DNA from: Zhihengliuella flava
GTDB lineage: Bacteria; Actinomycetota; Actinomycetes; Actinomycetales; Micrococcaceae
Length of the DNA stretch: 64,000 nt
Assembly: GCF_015751895.1 (NCBI RefSeq)
Contig: NZ_JADOTZ010000001.1
Span: 930,001-994,000, forward strand
Direction: 5' to 3'
Numbering within the stretch: the stretch's first letter is position 1; each line of letters starts with the position of its first letter. A program made the position numbers and the translations under genes. Below the pieces are notes generated by a model. It was not told the DNA's origin, searched no databases, and saw nothing but the letters and a program-made list of their open reading frames with translations. Shown one piece after another: positions 18,033 to 26,519 of the stretch.

Positions 18033-18332
18033 GGCGGTCTCCTTCTTCGTTGAAAGCTTCCCGCTGAGTCGCCCCGTCACCGAGCCCGCGTGGGCCGTTC
18101 AACCCGCGTGGCAGGACCGCGCGGGCGCATGACATGAGCCACACTCAGTGGCGTTCATGCCACCAGTATGCGCCGATCTGAACAATCTGTAGTCACCGAA
18201 CGCCCCTATGGCAGACACTTCGGAGCCTATTGCCGTAAAATAAAAGACGAAAGCTCACTGTGAGCGGCGCAATAGCCACGATTGTGAACAGGCTGCCGCG
18301 GCGTCGTTCCGGACCCACCTTGGAGGGCACCA
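18033..18332. promoter_or_regulatory. Divergent promoter region between bkd operon and Lrp regulator
   Basis: This 300-bp gap has no gene. It is locally AT-richer (around 18229-18260), with TAAAAT at 18236-18241 as a possible -10 for the rightward regulator gene. A perfect 13-bp inverted repeat GCTCACTGTGAGC sits at 18253-18265 and is a candidate operator. Lrp-type autoregulation plus control of the leftward dehydrogenase operon is inferred from position only. Confidence 0.5.
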
Positions 18333-18785
18333 GTGCAACAGCCACCCGTCCCGTTGGACGCCACCGACGAGCGCATTCTGGCCGAACTGTCCCGCGACGG
18401 GCGCCAATCCGTCACGGCGATCGCCAAAAAGGCCCACATCTCCCGCGCCCACGCGTATTCGCGCATCAATCGCCTCCAGGACGAGGGCGTCATCACCCGC
18501 TACACGGCTGTCATTGACCCCGTGAAGGCCGGCCTGCAGGCCTCGGCTTACGTGACGCTCAAGCTACGCCAGCATTCGTGGCGGGAAATGCGCGAGCGCC
18601 TCGCCGCAATCAAGCAGGTCCAGCACATTGGACTCGTCGGCGGAAATTTCGACGTGATCCTCTTGGTCCGCGGGCGGGACAACGCGGAACTGCGGCAAGT
18701 CATCTTCGACCAGCTGCAATCCATGCCCGGGGTGTTGGACACGCAAACGTTCCTCGTGTTCGAGGACCTGGATACGCGATACTGA
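18333..18785 (+). CDS. Lrp/AsnC-family transcriptional regulator
   Basis: A 150-residue protein: N-terminal winged helix (LDATDERILAELSRDGRQSVTAIAKKAHISRAHAYSRINRLQDEGVITRYTAVIDP) followed by the RAM/AsnC effector domain (VGGNFDVILLVRGRDN). The start is a GTG with TGGAGGG 5 nt upstream. It is divergent from the E1alpha-E1beta-E2 operon, matching the known role of BkdR-type Lrp proteins as amino-acid-responsive activators of branched-chain oxoacid dehydrogenase genes (inference for this locus). Confidence 0.92.
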   Translation: MQQPPVPLDATDERILAELSRDGRQSVTAIAKKAHISRAHAYSRINRLQDEGVITRYTAVIDPVKAGLQASAYVTLKLRQHSWREMRERLAAIKQVQHIGLVGGNFDVILLVRGRDNAELRQVIFDQLQSMPGVLDTQTFLVFEDLDTRY

Positions 18786-18816
18786 GCGGGAGAAGCCGCC
18801 CACCGAGGAGAACGCC

Positions 18817-19518
18817 ATGACGCACACGTTCAACAAGGCCTACTGGGAAGAGCACTGGGAGCAGCGGCCCGCCGGCGGCATGCTGGCACCCAACCCTCAC
18901 ACCGTGCAGGCCACCCGCGGACTCACGCCCGGCACCGCCCTCGACGTCGGCTGCGGCACGGGGACGGAGGCCGTGTGGCTGGCCGAGCGCGGCTGGTGGG
19001 TGGCCGGGATTGACATCTCCGCCACCGCGCTGGCGACGGCGCGCGAATTCGGGGCCACCGCCGGCGTCGAGGAGCGCGTGCAATGGATCGAGGCGGACGC
19101 CAGCACGTGGACACCGGAACAGCGCTTTGACCTCGTCACCACGCATTACGCCCACGCCCCCATCCCCCAGCTGGAGTTCTACGCGAGGATGGCCGCGTGG
19201 GTCGCCCCGGGAGGGACGCTGATTCTGGTAGGCCACCTGCACGGTCACGGCGGCGGGCACGCTCACGACGACGGCGCCCACGGCGGGCACCAGCACGGCC
19301 ACGGGGCGGCGGAGGAGCTGGATCCGCCGGAGGAGGCCACCGTAACGCTGGAGCAGATGCAGGCGGTGCTGGATCCCGCGGAGTGGGACGTCGTCGAAGC
19401 GTTCGCGACCACGCGTGAGGCCATGCTGCCCGGCGGCGAGGTGCGCGCCCTGCACGACGTCGTCGCCACCGCCCGCCGTCGTCCGGACCCGACTGCCCCC
19501 GCGGACGTCTCCCACTAG
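18817..19518 (+). CDS. SAM-dependent methyltransferase with His-rich insertion
   Basis: A 233-residue class I methyltransferase. The SAM-binding motif I is ALDVGCGTGTEAVWLAERGW and motif II GIDISATALATAREFG; the TehB/thiopurine-like N-terminus YWEEHWEQRP is also present. Between the late strands of the fold lies a Gly/His-rich loop (residues 140-162) with nine histidines, which looks like a metal-binding insertion. The substrate is not evident. It starts 31 bp after the Lrp gene with GAGGAG upstream, so it may be co-transcribed with it. The strong hairpin after the stop probably ends this transcript. Confidence 0.85.
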   Translation: MTHTFNKAYWEEHWEQRPAGGMLAPNPHTVQATRGLTPGTALDVGCGTGTEAVWLAERGWWVAGIDISATALATAREFGATAGVEERVQWIEADASTWTPEQRFDLVTTHYAHAPIPQLEFYARMAAWVAPGGTLILVGHLHGHGGGHAHDDGAHGGHQHGHGAAEELDPPEEATVTLEQMQAVLDPAEWDVVEAFATTREAMLPGGEVRALHDVVATARRRPDPTAPADVSH

Positions 19519-19564
19519 CGGGGCCCGCACACGCGGCGGCCGCACCAAGATGTGGACGGAAGAT

Positions 19565-19614
19565 CGGAACGGGCCGGCCGCAAGGAGGGGGTTTTGCGGC
19601 GCCGGCCCGTTCCG
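19565..19614 (+). terminator. Strong hairpin after the methyltransferase gene
   Basis: CGGAACGGGCCGGC (19565-19578) pairs with GCCGGCCCGTTCCG (19601-19614), and the inner CGCAA pairs with TTGCG. It lies 46 bp past the methyltransferase stop. The 337-bp gap 19519-19855 contains this stem and a second one next to sodA; I see no gene in it. Confidence 0.7.
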
Positions 19615-19795
19615 AACGTTCATCTCCGGCGTCGAACGGAAAACGCCGCCGGAGGCAAGTGCGCGAACGGAAAACGCGCCCTCTTATTGTGGGCAGTGCC
19701 CGGCACCACCGGTGACCACTCCGCGGCGCGGGTGCCGTGATTCACCCGCAAATTCACCCTGCCCCGGGCCACACGGCAGCGGACCCAGAACGCGG

Positions 19796-19827
19796 CAGGG
19801 CGGCCACCGCGCACGGTGGCCGCCCTG
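19796..19827 (-). terminator. Hairpin downstream of sodA (possibly bidirectional)
   Basis: CAGGGCGGCCACCG (19796-19809) and CGGTGGCCGCCCTG (19814-19827) form a perfect 14-bp stem with a 4-nt loop, starting 28 bp past the sodA stop. On the plus strand it is followed by CTGTTTCC, so it could also stop rightward transcription. Confidence 0.72.
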
Positions 19828-19855
19828 CTGTTTCCCCGCGGGCGCGGGATGGCGC

Positions 19856-20485
19856 TTAGGCCGGGGTGATCAGGCCCTTGGCGCCGGAACGCGCGGCGTC
19901 GAAGCGCTTGGCCACGTCCGCCCAGTTCACGATGTTCCAGAACGCCTTGACGTAGTCGCCCTTGACGTTGACGTAGTCCAGGTAGAAGGCGTGCTCCCAC
20001 ATGTCCAGCATCAGCAGCGGGGTGGTCGCCACTGGGACGTTGCCCTGCTGATCGTAGAGCTGCTCGATGACCAGGTTGCCACCGATGCCCTCGTAGGAGA
20101 GCAGCGCCCAACCGGAGCCCTGCAGGCTGAGGGCGGCGTTGTTGAAGTGCTCGCGGAACGCATCGAAGGAGCCAAAGGCGTCATCGATGGCGGCGGCCAG
20201 CTCGCCCTCCGGCTTGTCGCCACCCTCCGGGGAGAGGTTCTGCCAGAAGATCGAGTGGTTGGTGTGGCCGCCCAGGTGGAAGGCGAGGTCCTTGGACAGC
20301 TTCGGGATGTTGCCGTACTCGCCCTTCTCACGCGCCTCGGCGAGCTTCTCCAGCGCGGTGTTGGCGCCAGCCACGTAGGTGGCATGGTGCTTGGAGTGGT
20401 GCAGCTCCATGATGCGAGCGGAGATGCTCGGCTCCAGCGCCGCGTAGTCGTAGTTCAGCTCGGGCAGAGTGTACTTCTCGGTCAT
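19856..20485 (-). CDS. sodA: Superoxide dismutase, Mn/Fe type
   Basis: A 209-residue cytoplasmic superoxide dismutase with all four metal ligands: His29 (MELHHSKHH), His77 ([10 protein letters not shown]), Asp161 and His165 ([12 protein letters not shown]). It dismutates superoxide to hydrogen peroxide and oxygen. The sequence resembles the manganese-preferring actinobacterial enzymes, but metal choice cannot be fixed from sequence alone. It is monocistronic, with a hairpin after the stop and a 23-bp perfect inverted repeat about 120 bp upstream of the start. Confidence 0.96.
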   Translation of the reverse strand: MTEKYTLPELNYDYAALEPSISARIMELHHSKHHATYVAGANTALEKLAEAREKGEYGNIPKLSKDLAFHLGGHTNHSIFWQNLSPEGGDKPEGELAAAIDDAFGSFDAFREHFNNAALSLQGSGWALLSYEGIGGNLVIEQLYDQQGNVPVATTPLLMLDMWEHAFYLDYVNVKGDYVKAFWNIVNWADVAKRFDAARSGAKGLITPA

Positions 20486-20602
20486 GCCAGTTCCTTTCGT
20501 TGATCCGCGGCGGCTTTCGTCGTCGCGGCGTGACGGTGCCCGGACTGCCCGGGCGCACCGTCCACAACTTGGGGTGACAGCGGCGGCGGCGCCGTCGCCG
20601 TC

Positions 20603-20625
20603 GTACCGGATGGAACATCCGGTAC
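20603..20625. repeat. Perfect 10-3-10 inverted repeat between flavin reductase and sodA
   Basis: GTACCGGATG (20603-20612), GAA, CATCCGGTAC (20616-20625). It lies 17 bp past the flavin reductase stop and about 118 bp before the sodA start, so it is either a short terminator stem or an operator for sodA. The symmetric, only moderately GC-rich arms and the lack of a U-tract lean slightly towards an operator. Confidence 0.5.
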
Positions 20626-20641
20626 TCGACTATTAGCCTAG

Positions 20642-21178
20642 TCAGCCAGCGTCCCGAGGCTGAATCAATGACGCCTCGGTGAGTCGGTGAAAGGCACGGT
20701 TGTGGTAGACCATCGGTTCGCTGTGTTCGCCGCGCAGGATCTGATCGACCTCCGCGGCCACCAGCAGTGAACCACCCACCGGGACCCGGCGGACGATCCT
20801 GCAGCGCAACGCCCACGGCGCGTCGTTGAGGACCGGCTCGCCGGTGGCGGCCGGCTCCCACGTTCCCTCGAGGAACCTTGCGGCCCCGGGAGTTGCGTAC
20901 CGTTTGACCGTATCCACGTGGGCCGCATCCATCAAGTGCACGACGACGGTTTCTGCCTCCGCGACGCGGGCCGCCGAGGATCCTCCCGAGACGGAGAAGG
21001 ACAGGGCCGGAGGGTCGGCGGAGACGGAGGCGACGGATGAGGCCGTAATCCCCACCGGAGACGGATTCGCCGCGGTGACAATGGCGACGCCGGCCGGGTG
21101 GTGCCGGAAGGCCTCGCGGAACAGCTCATTCGTGGCGTGCACGGGGTGAGTGGGCTCCGCGCTGGTGGGCAGTGACAT
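20642..21178 (-). CDS. Flavin reductase-like FMN-binding protein
   Basis: A 178-residue protein of the flavin reductase / HpaC-like family: FREAFRHHPAGVAIVTAANPSPVGITASSVASVSADPPALSFSV is the flavin-binding signature, and the C-terminal MVYHNRAFHRL is also typical. Such proteins reduce FMN or FAD with NAD(P)H, often supplying a two-component monooxygenase. No oxygenase partner is next to it. The ATG used here removes a 16-residue extension rich in Arg/Gly that is not family-like. Confidence 0.87.
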   Translation of the reverse strand: MSLPTSAEPTHPVHATNELFREAFRHHPAGVAIVTAANPSPVGITASSVASVSADPPALSFSVSGGSSAARVAEAETVVVHLMDAAHVDTVKRYATPGAARFLEGTWEPAATGEPVLNDAPWALRCRIVRRVPVGGSLLVAAEVDQILRGEHSEPMVYHNRAFHRLTEASLIQPRDAG

Positions 21179-21281
21179 ACAAACGGCTTTCGATCGACGG
21201 CTAATACCCCCACCGTAGAACCTCAAGTTCAGTTGAGGTCAAGGGAAAGGGGCCGGGATGTGCCAGACGCCACAGTCGGCC

Positions 21282-21731
21282 TTAGAGATCCAGTGCCGGA
21301 GCGCCGGGGCCTTCCCTGCCGAGCCGATCCTCCGGGTTGACCAGTGCGCAGGAGGTCATGGACAGGCAACCGCACCCAATGCAGCCATCCAAGCGGTCGC
21401 GCAGGTGCTCCAACCGGTCGATCCTGCCTTGAATTTCCTCCCGCCACGCCTGGGACATGCGCTCCCAGTCAGCCCGGCTCGGGGTCCCCCGCTCCGGGAG
21501 CTGCGCGAAGGCCTCCTCCACCGTGGTCAAGGGGATGCCGGCCCGTTGCGCGGCGCGAATCACCGCCACACGGCGCAGCACCGACCGCGGGTACCGGCGC
21601 TGGTTCCCCGCCGTGCGGCGGCTATGGATCAGGCCCTTGCGCTCATAAAAGTGCAAAGCAGAGACCGCCAGGCCGCTGCGCTGTGCCAGCTGCCCGACGG
21701 TCAATTCCTCGGCAAGTTCTTCCGGCGTCAC
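21282..21731 (-). CDS. soxR: Redox-sensitive MerR-family regulator SoxR
   Basis: A 149-residue protein with the MerR helix-turn-helix ([26 protein letters not shown]) and a C-terminal [2Fe-2S] cluster motif: Cys117, Cys120, Cys122 and Cys128 in the SoxR spacing C-x2-C-x-C-x5-C. It senses redox-cycling compounds by cluster oxidation. The start is taken as a GTG 10 bp after the paaG stop; a TTG nine codons later is possible. The usual SoxR partner is not adjacent. The gene is the distal member of the leftward paa operon, so it may be co-induced by phenylacetate (inference). Confidence 0.92.
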   Translation of the reverse strand: MTPEELAEELTVGQLAQRSGLAVSALHFYERKGLIHSRRTAGNQRRYPRSVLRRVAVIRAAQRAGIPLTTVEEAFAQLPERGTPSRADWERMSQAWREEIQGRIDRLEHLRDRLDGCIGCGCLSMTSCALVNPEDRLGREGPGAPALDL

Positions 21732-21741
21732 ACCCCGGACT

Positions 21742-22524
21742 CTACCGCCCGGAGAACTCCGGCTTCCGCTTCTGCTGGAAGGCCGCGAAGCCCTCGGCGT
21801 AGTCGTCGGTGGAGCACAGATCGGCTTGGGCGCGATTCTCGTTCGCCATGGACTCCCACAGCCCGAGCCGCTGGTCCCGAATCTGGGCCACCAGTTCCTT
21901 AGAGGCGCGGAAGGCCCCGGTGGCTCCTGACGCGACGCGGGCGACGATCTCTTCCGAGCGCTCCATGAGCTCATCCGCCGGGAAGGAGCGGCTGAACAGG
22001 CCCTCCGCCACGGCCTGCTCGCCGCTGATGAGTTCCGCCGTGTAAATCAGATCCAACGTGCGGTGTGCCCCGAGGCGCTCGGTGAACAGCCAGTGCCCGC
22101 CCGAATCCAGCGTGGCCCCGAGGTTGGCGAACGGCGAGCCGATCTTGGCGTTGTCCGCCACGTAGACGACGTCGGTGGCGATCGCGAGGCCGAGCCCGAC
22201 GCCGAGGCACGCGCCCTGGACGGCCGCGAACGTCGGGGCCGGGAACGCGGCCATCTTTTCCAGCACCGGCTGAACGGTGCCGCCGAGGTACCCGATGACG
22301 TCGTCGTCCGCGGGGTCCACGCCGGAGATGTCCCGCCCGGCACAGAACCCGCGCCCCTCCCCCTTCAGGAGCAGGGCGCGGACCTCGCCGCGCTCGACGG
22401 CGGCCGCGGCCGCATCGTAGGCCTCGGACAGTTCCGCCAGCGCGGCGGGGTCCAGCGAGTTCATCTTCTGCGGGGCGTTGAGGGTGACGGTCGCGATACC
22501 GTCCGCGATGCTGAGCTCGATCAC
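21742..22524 (-). CDS. paaG: 2-(1,2-epoxy-1,2-dihydrophenyl)acetyl-CoA isomerase
   Basis: A 260-residue crotonase-fold protein. The oxyanion-hole region is FCAGRDISG and the second glycine loop [11 protein letters not shown]. Position 140 in [13 protein letters not shown] is Asp, aligning with the catalytic Asp of PaaG (consensus DxGG), while the hydratase glutamates are absent; this favours the epoxide-to-oxepin-CoA isomerase over a hydratase. The start is a GTG behind AAAGGAA, 12 bp after paaE. Its position at the end of paaABCDE supports the call. Confidence 0.88.
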   Translation of the reverse strand: MIELSIADGIATVTLNAPQKMNSLDPAALAELSEAYDAAAAAVERGEVRALLLKGEGRGFCAGRDISGVDPADDDVIGYLGGTVQPVLEKMAAFPAPTFAAVQGACLGVGLGLAIATDVVYVADNAKIGSPFANLGATLDSGGHWLFTERLGAHRTLDLIYTAELISGEQAVAEGLFSRSFPADELMERSEEIVARVASGATGAFRASKELVAQIRDQRLGLWESMANENRAQADLCSTDDYAEGFAAFQQKRKPEFSGR

Positions 22525-22536
22525 TGGGCTTCCTTT

Positions 22537-23694
22537 CTAGGCGTCGAAATCGACGCGGACGCGGTCGCTCGTGGGGCGTGACTGGCAGGTGAGGATGTAT
22601 CCGTTGTCCACCTCGTCCTGTTCCAGCGCGTAGTTCTCCCCCATCTTCACGTCGCCGTCGGTCAACTTGGCCCGGCACGTGCCGCACACGCCGCCGGCGC
22701 ACGCGAAGGGAACGTCCGGCCGGGCACGCAGGGCCGCGTTCAGGATGGTCTCGCCGCCCGACTTGGGAGACTTCACCTCGCCCTGCAAGCCGTCGAGGCG
22801 GAACTCGATCTCAAAGTTGTCTCCGGCCTCGTCCACCTGCACGGGGCGGCCGATGTGGCCCTCCGGCTTGGCCGGCTTGCCCGTGGTGAACAGCTCGTAG
22901 CGCACATGGTCCGCCTCGACGCCCTTGGTGTCGAGCGAATCCCGCACCAGCTGCACCAACTCGAACGGTCCGCACAGGAACCACTCATCGACCTGATCGG
23001 TGCGGATCACGTTGTCCAACAGCGCGGTCAGCTTCTCCGCGTCGATGCGCCCGGACAACAGCGGGGAAATGCGCTGCTCGCGGGAGAGCACGTGGTGCAG
23101 CGCGAAGCGGGAGGGGTAGCGGTCCTTCAGGTCCGCCAGTTCCTCGAGGAACATCACGTCCGCGGAGGCCTTGTTCGCGTAGATCAGGTCGAACCGCGTC
23201 GAGTCGTTGGCGGCCAGCACGGTGCGCGCGATGGCCAGCACCGGGGTGATGCCGGAGCCGGCGGCCACGGCCACGAACGTGTGCTCGGTGTCCGTGTCGA
23301 TAGATTCTGGGTCGTTGAGCCCGGTCATCTTGTGCTTGGAGATGAACGCCCCCGTCGGGCTCATCACGTCAATTTTCTCCCCGGCGGCCAGGTGCTCGTT
23401 GGCCCACGTGGAGAAGATGCCGCCGAGGTCCCGCTTAATGGCCACCCGGATTTCCCCGGGCACGGGCTCGGCGCAAATCGAGTAGCTGCGGCGGATCTCC
23501 TGGACCGTGCCCTCAGCGTCCGGCAGTTCCTTGCGCAGGGCCACGTACTGGCCGGGCACGTAGTCGAACTCGCCCTCGAGCGACTCCGGCACCGCGAACG
23601 TCACCTCGACGGCGTCCGCGGTCAGTCGGCGCACCTCGGCGACGTCGAGCGTGTGGAACGCCGCGCGGCGGCGGCTAGTTGCAGTTTCAGTCAT
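22537..23694 (-). CDS. paaE: Phenylacetyl-CoA epoxidase, reductase subunit PaaE
   Basis: A 385-residue flavoprotein-ferredoxin. The FAD-binding RRSYSIC and NAD-binding AAGSGITPVLAIA segments are followed by a C-terminal plant-type [2Fe-2S] domain with Cys332, Cys337, Cys340 and Cys370. It carries electrons from NADPH to the di-iron centre of PaaA during epoxidation of phenylacetyl-CoA. Its start overlaps the paaD stop by 4 bp. Confidence 0.95.
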   Translation of the reverse strand: MTETATSRRRAAFHTLDVAEVRRLTADAVEVTFAVPESLEGEFDYVPGQYVALRKELPDAEGTVQEIRRSYSICAEPVPGEIRVAIKRDLGGIFSTWANEHLAAGEKIDVMSPTGAFISKHKMTGLNDPESIDTDTEHTFVAVAAGSGITPVLAIARTVLAANDSTRFDLIYANKASADVMFLEELADLKDRYPSRFALHHVLSREQRISPLLSGRIDAEKLTALLDNVIRTDQVDEWFLCGPFELVQLVRDSLDTKGVEADHVRYELFTTGKPAKPEGHIGRPVQVDEAGDNFEIEFRLDGLQGEVKSPKSGGETILNAALRARPDVPFACAGGVCGTCRAKLTDGDVKMGENYALEQDEVDNGYILTCQSRPTSDRVRVDFDA

Positions 23695-24182
23695 GACAAA
23701 ACCTTGAAGTAGTCAAATGGTTCCAAGCACTCCTGGCACTGGTAGAGCGCCTTGCAGGAGGTGGAGCCGAAGCGGGAGAGTTCCTTGGTCTTCAGCGAGT
23801 GGCAGCGCGGGCACTTCACGGTCAGTCCCAGCGAGACGGGGCCGGCGGGCTTGGTGCCGGTGGGCGGGGCGATCCCGTAGGCCTCCAGCTTGGCCTTGCC
23901 CTCCTCACTCATCCAGTCCGTGCTCCACGCTGGCGTCAGCACCAGCTCCACGCGGGCGCCGAGGCCGTGCTTGCTGAACACGTTTTCCAGATCCACCTGG
24001 ATGGTGCCCATGGCCGGGCAGCCGGAGTAGGTCGGGGTGATGGTGACGACGACGGCGTCTTCGCCCTCGCGCTGCACGTCACGCAGGATGCCCAGATCCT
24101 CGATGGTCAACACCGGGATCTCCGGGTCCGTCACCTGCGCGGCGATCGTCCAGAGGTCAGTGTCCGTGTTCTGCAGAGCCAT
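23691..24182 (-). CDS. paaD: Phenylacetyl-CoA epoxidase accessory protein PaaD
   Basis: A 163-residue protein: an N-terminal DUF59/MIP18-type domain (VTDPEIPVLTIEDLGIL, TYSGCPAM) followed by a C-terminal zinc-ribbon-like segment (CPRCHS and CQEC). PaaD is thought to help assemble the iron-sulfur or di-iron centre of the epoxidase. It lies 5 bp after paaC and overlaps paaE. Confidence 0.94.
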   Translation of the reverse strand: MALQNTDTDLWTIAAQVTDPEIPVLTIEDLGILRDVQREGEDAVVVTITPTYSGCPAMGTIQVDLENVFSKHGLGARVELVLTPAWSTDWMSEEGKAKLEAYGIAPPTGTKPAGPVSLGLTVKCPRCHSLKTKELSRFGSTSCKALYQCQECLEPFDYFKVLS

Positions 24183-24187
24183 AGCAG

Positions 24188-25060
24188 TTACCAGCTAGCG
24201 CCCGGGTGCTTGCGAGCCAACACCTGCATCTCGGCCAGCAGGTAGCCCAAGTGCTCGGTGTGTTCGCCGTGGCGTCCGCGGCCCATGGCGGCGGGAACCT
24301 GCGGCACGTCCAGGGCGGCGTCGGACAGGATCGCGGTGATCTCCTCATCCCACGCCGCGCGCAAGGTGGACGGGCGCACGCCGGCGTCGCCGACGTCGTC
24401 GTGCAGCTGCTCGTCCGTGAACAGCTCCTCCACATACGGCCACAGGTCCGCCAGTGCGACGCGCATGCGGCGCGCGGACTCCTCCGTGCCCAGACCCAAG
24501 CGCAGCGTCCACTGGATCGCGTGATCCCGGTGGTAGTCCACTTCCTTCACGGCCTTCGCGGCGACGGCGGCGATGGTCTCATCCGAGGACTGCAGCAGCG
24601 CGGTGTACAACAAGTTCTGGTAGACCGAGACCAGCAGCTGGCGGACAATCGTCACGGCGAAATCGCCATTGGGCTGCTCCACGAGGGCGCAGGAGCGGAA
24701 TTCCTCCTCCTCGCGCCAGTAGGCCAGCTCGTCCTCGGACTTGCCGAGGCCCTTGCCCGCATAGATGAGGAAGGACCGGGCATGGCCCAGCTGATCGAGG
24801 GCGATGTTGCCGAGGGCGATGTCCTCTTCGATCTCGGGGCCGCGGGAAATCCACCAGGACAGCCGCTGCGCAAGGATCAGGGCGTCGTCGCCCAGCCACA
24901 GCGCGTACTCGGCGATGGCGTCGCTCGCCGGCGCCTCACCCGCCACGGCAATATCCTCGGGGCGCAGAGCGTTGCCCGGCGTCACGCGCGTCGCGGACGC
25001 CGTGATGTCACCGTAGGACTGCAGGTCCTCGGCGATCTCCTCTTCCAGATGATGGCTCAC
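24188..25060 (-). CDS. paaC: Phenylacetyl-CoA epoxidase, structural subunit PaaC
   Basis: A 290-residue all-helical ferritin-like protein (YALWLGDDALILAQRLSWW, EEDIALGNIALDQLGHARSFLIYAGK, EVDYHRDHAIQWTLRLGLG). PaaC forms the stable core with catalytic PaaA but lacks a functional di-iron site. The start overlaps paaB by 4 bp. The first ~30 residues are a variable extension. Confidence 0.95.
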   Translation of the reverse strand: MSHHLEEEIAEDLQSYGDITASATRVTPGNALRPEDIAVAGEAPASDAIAEYALWLGDDALILAQRLSWWISRGPEIEEDIALGNIALDQLGHARSFLIYAGKGLGKSEDELAYWREEEEFRSCALVEQPNGDFAVTIVRQLLVSVYQNLLYTALLQSSDETIAAVAAKAVKEVDYHRDHAIQWTLRLGLGTEESARRMRVALADLWPYVEELFTDEQLHDDVGDAGVRPSTLRAAWDEEITAILSDAALDVPQVPAAMGRGRHGEHTEHLGYLLAEMQVLARKHPGASW

Positions 25061-25347
25061 AGGTGCTTCACCCCTTCACTCTTGGTGTAGTACGTGGCGT
25101 GCCGGTAGTCCTTGCCCTTGGGGGACTCGAAGAACTGATCCTTGGAGTCGGGGTCGGAGGAGATGATGTCCTCGGACTGCACGACCCACAGGGAGATGCC
25201 CTCGTTCCGGCGCGTGTAGAGGTCCCGAGCGTTGCGGACGGCCATCTCGGCGTCCGGCGCGTGCAACGAACCCGCATGCACATGGGACAACCCGCGGGAG
25301 GAGCGAACGAAGACTTCCCACAGGGGCCAGCTCGTGTTGTCAGTCAT
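25057..25347 (-). CDS. paaB: Phenylacetyl-CoA epoxidase subunit PaaB
   Basis: A 96-residue protein matching PaaB: WPLWEVFVRSSRGLSHVHAGSLHAPDAEMAVRNARDLYTRRNEG, then SLWVVQSEDI. It is a small bridging subunit of the epoxidase complex. It follows paaA after 3 bp and overlaps paaC. Confidence 0.95.
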   Translation of the reverse strand: MTDNTSWPLWEVFVRSSRGLSHVHAGSLHAPDAEMAVRNARDLYTRRNEGISLWVVQSEDIISSDPDSKDQFFESPKGKDYRHATYYTKSEGVKHL

Positions 25348-25350
25348 TCC

Positions 25351-26328
25351 TTAGGCCACCTTTTCTGCCTGCTGAGCCGCGTAGGCCGCGGCGGCTTCGC
25401 GCACCCAGGCGCCGTTCTCATGTGCTTCGCGGCGGCGCGCCAGGCGCTGCGCGTTGCAGGGGCCGTTTCCGGAGATCACGGCCTTGAATTCGTCCCAGTT
25501 CAGGTCCTGATGAATCCACTGTCCGGTTTCCTCGTCGAACCGCAGTTCGGGATCCGGCAAGGTCAGGCCCAGCACCTTGGCCTGTTCCACGATCATGCCC
25601 ACGAACCGCTGGCGCAGGTCATCGTTGGAGAAGCGCTTGATGTTCCATTCCATGGACTGCTGCGAGTTCGGCGAGTCCGCGTCCGGCGGGCCGAACATCA
25701 TCAGCGCCGGCTCGTAGAACCGGTCGACGGCGTCTTGGGCCATCTTCTTCTGTGCCTCGGTGCCGTTGGCCAACTCCAGCAGGATCTCGAAGCCCTGCCG
25801 CTGGTGGAAGGACTCCTCCTTGCAGATGCGCACCATCGCGCGGCCGTAGGGGCCGTAGGAGGCGCGGCACAGCGGGACCTGATTGGCGATCGCGGCGCCG
25901 TCGACCAGCCAGCCGATGGCCCCCATGTCCGCCCACGTGCGGGCCGGGTAGTTGAAGATCGAGGAGTACTTAGCGCGCCCGGAGAGCAGCTGATCGTTCA
26001 GCGTGTCCCGCGGGGTGCCGAGGGTTTCCGCGGCGGAGTACAGGTACAGACCATGGCCGGCCTCGTCCTGCACCTTGGCCATCAGGATGGCCTTGCGCTT
26101 CAGGCTCGGAGCCCGGGTGATCCAGTTGGCCTCCGGCTGCATGCCGATGATCTCCGAATGCGCGTGCTGGGAGACCTGTCGCGTCAGGCCCTTGCGGTAG
26201 GCCTCCGGCATCCAGTCACGGGGCTCGATGCGCGAATCCTTCGCAATGATCTCGTCAAAGTGCGCCTGCCCGGCGCGATCTTCCTCGGATGCGACGGCCG
26301 TTAGGCGGGCGCCGTTTTGCTCAGCCAT
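25351..26328 (-). CDS. paaA: Phenylacetyl-CoA epoxidase, catalytic subunit PaaA
   Basis: A 325-residue ferritin-like di-iron oxygenase. The metal-binding helices include [31 protein letters not shown] (E-x-x-H) and [17 protein letters not shown] (E-x-x-H). It inserts one oxygen atom from O2 into the aromatic ring of phenylacetyl-CoA to give the 1,2-epoxide. It is the first gene of paaABCDE-paaG-soxR, with a predicted PaaR operator 23 bp upstream of the start. Confidence 0.96.
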   Translation of the reverse strand: MAEQNGARLTAVASEEDRAGQAHFDEIIAKDSRIEPRDWMPEAYRKGLTRQVSQHAHSEIIGMQPEANWITRAPSLKRKAILMAKVQDEAGHGLYLYSAAETLGTPRDTLNDQLLSGRAKYSSIFNYPARTWADMGAIGWLVDGAAIANQVPLCRASYGPYGRAMVRICKEESFHQRQGFEILLELANGTEAQKKMAQDAVDRFYEPALMMFGPPDADSPNSQQSMEWNIKRFSNDDLRQRFVGMIVEQAKVLGLTLPDPELRFDEETGQWIHQDLNWDEFKAVISGNGPCNAQRLARRREAHENGAWVREAAAAYAAQQAEKVA

Positions 26329-26350
26329 GGTTACCTCACTCAGGAATTAT

Positions 26351-26373
26351 TTACTGACCGTTCGTTCAGAATA
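26351..26373. promoter_or_regulatory. Predicted PaaR operator upstream of paaA
   Basis: TTACTGACCGTTCGTTCA (26351-26368) is identical over 18 bp to the site at 57383 in front of paaJ, and close to those before paaZ (44220) and paaI (35058). It matches the shape of the TetR-type PaaR palindrome known from corynebacteria (ACTnACCGnnCG...). The site lies between the paaA start and the divergent oligopeptidase gene and would overlap the paaA promoter. Confidence 0.78.
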
Positions 26374-26519
26374 TGCGATCGGCGCCGGGTGGTCAACACC
26401 ACATTCGGGCCCGCCGTCGGGCTGCCCGACGGCGAACCGACCGCCACGCTATGCGGCTGTCGGCGAACACGGGCGTGCACGGCGCGCGCCCCGCCCCGCC
26501 CGTGGCGTTCAATGGGGGC

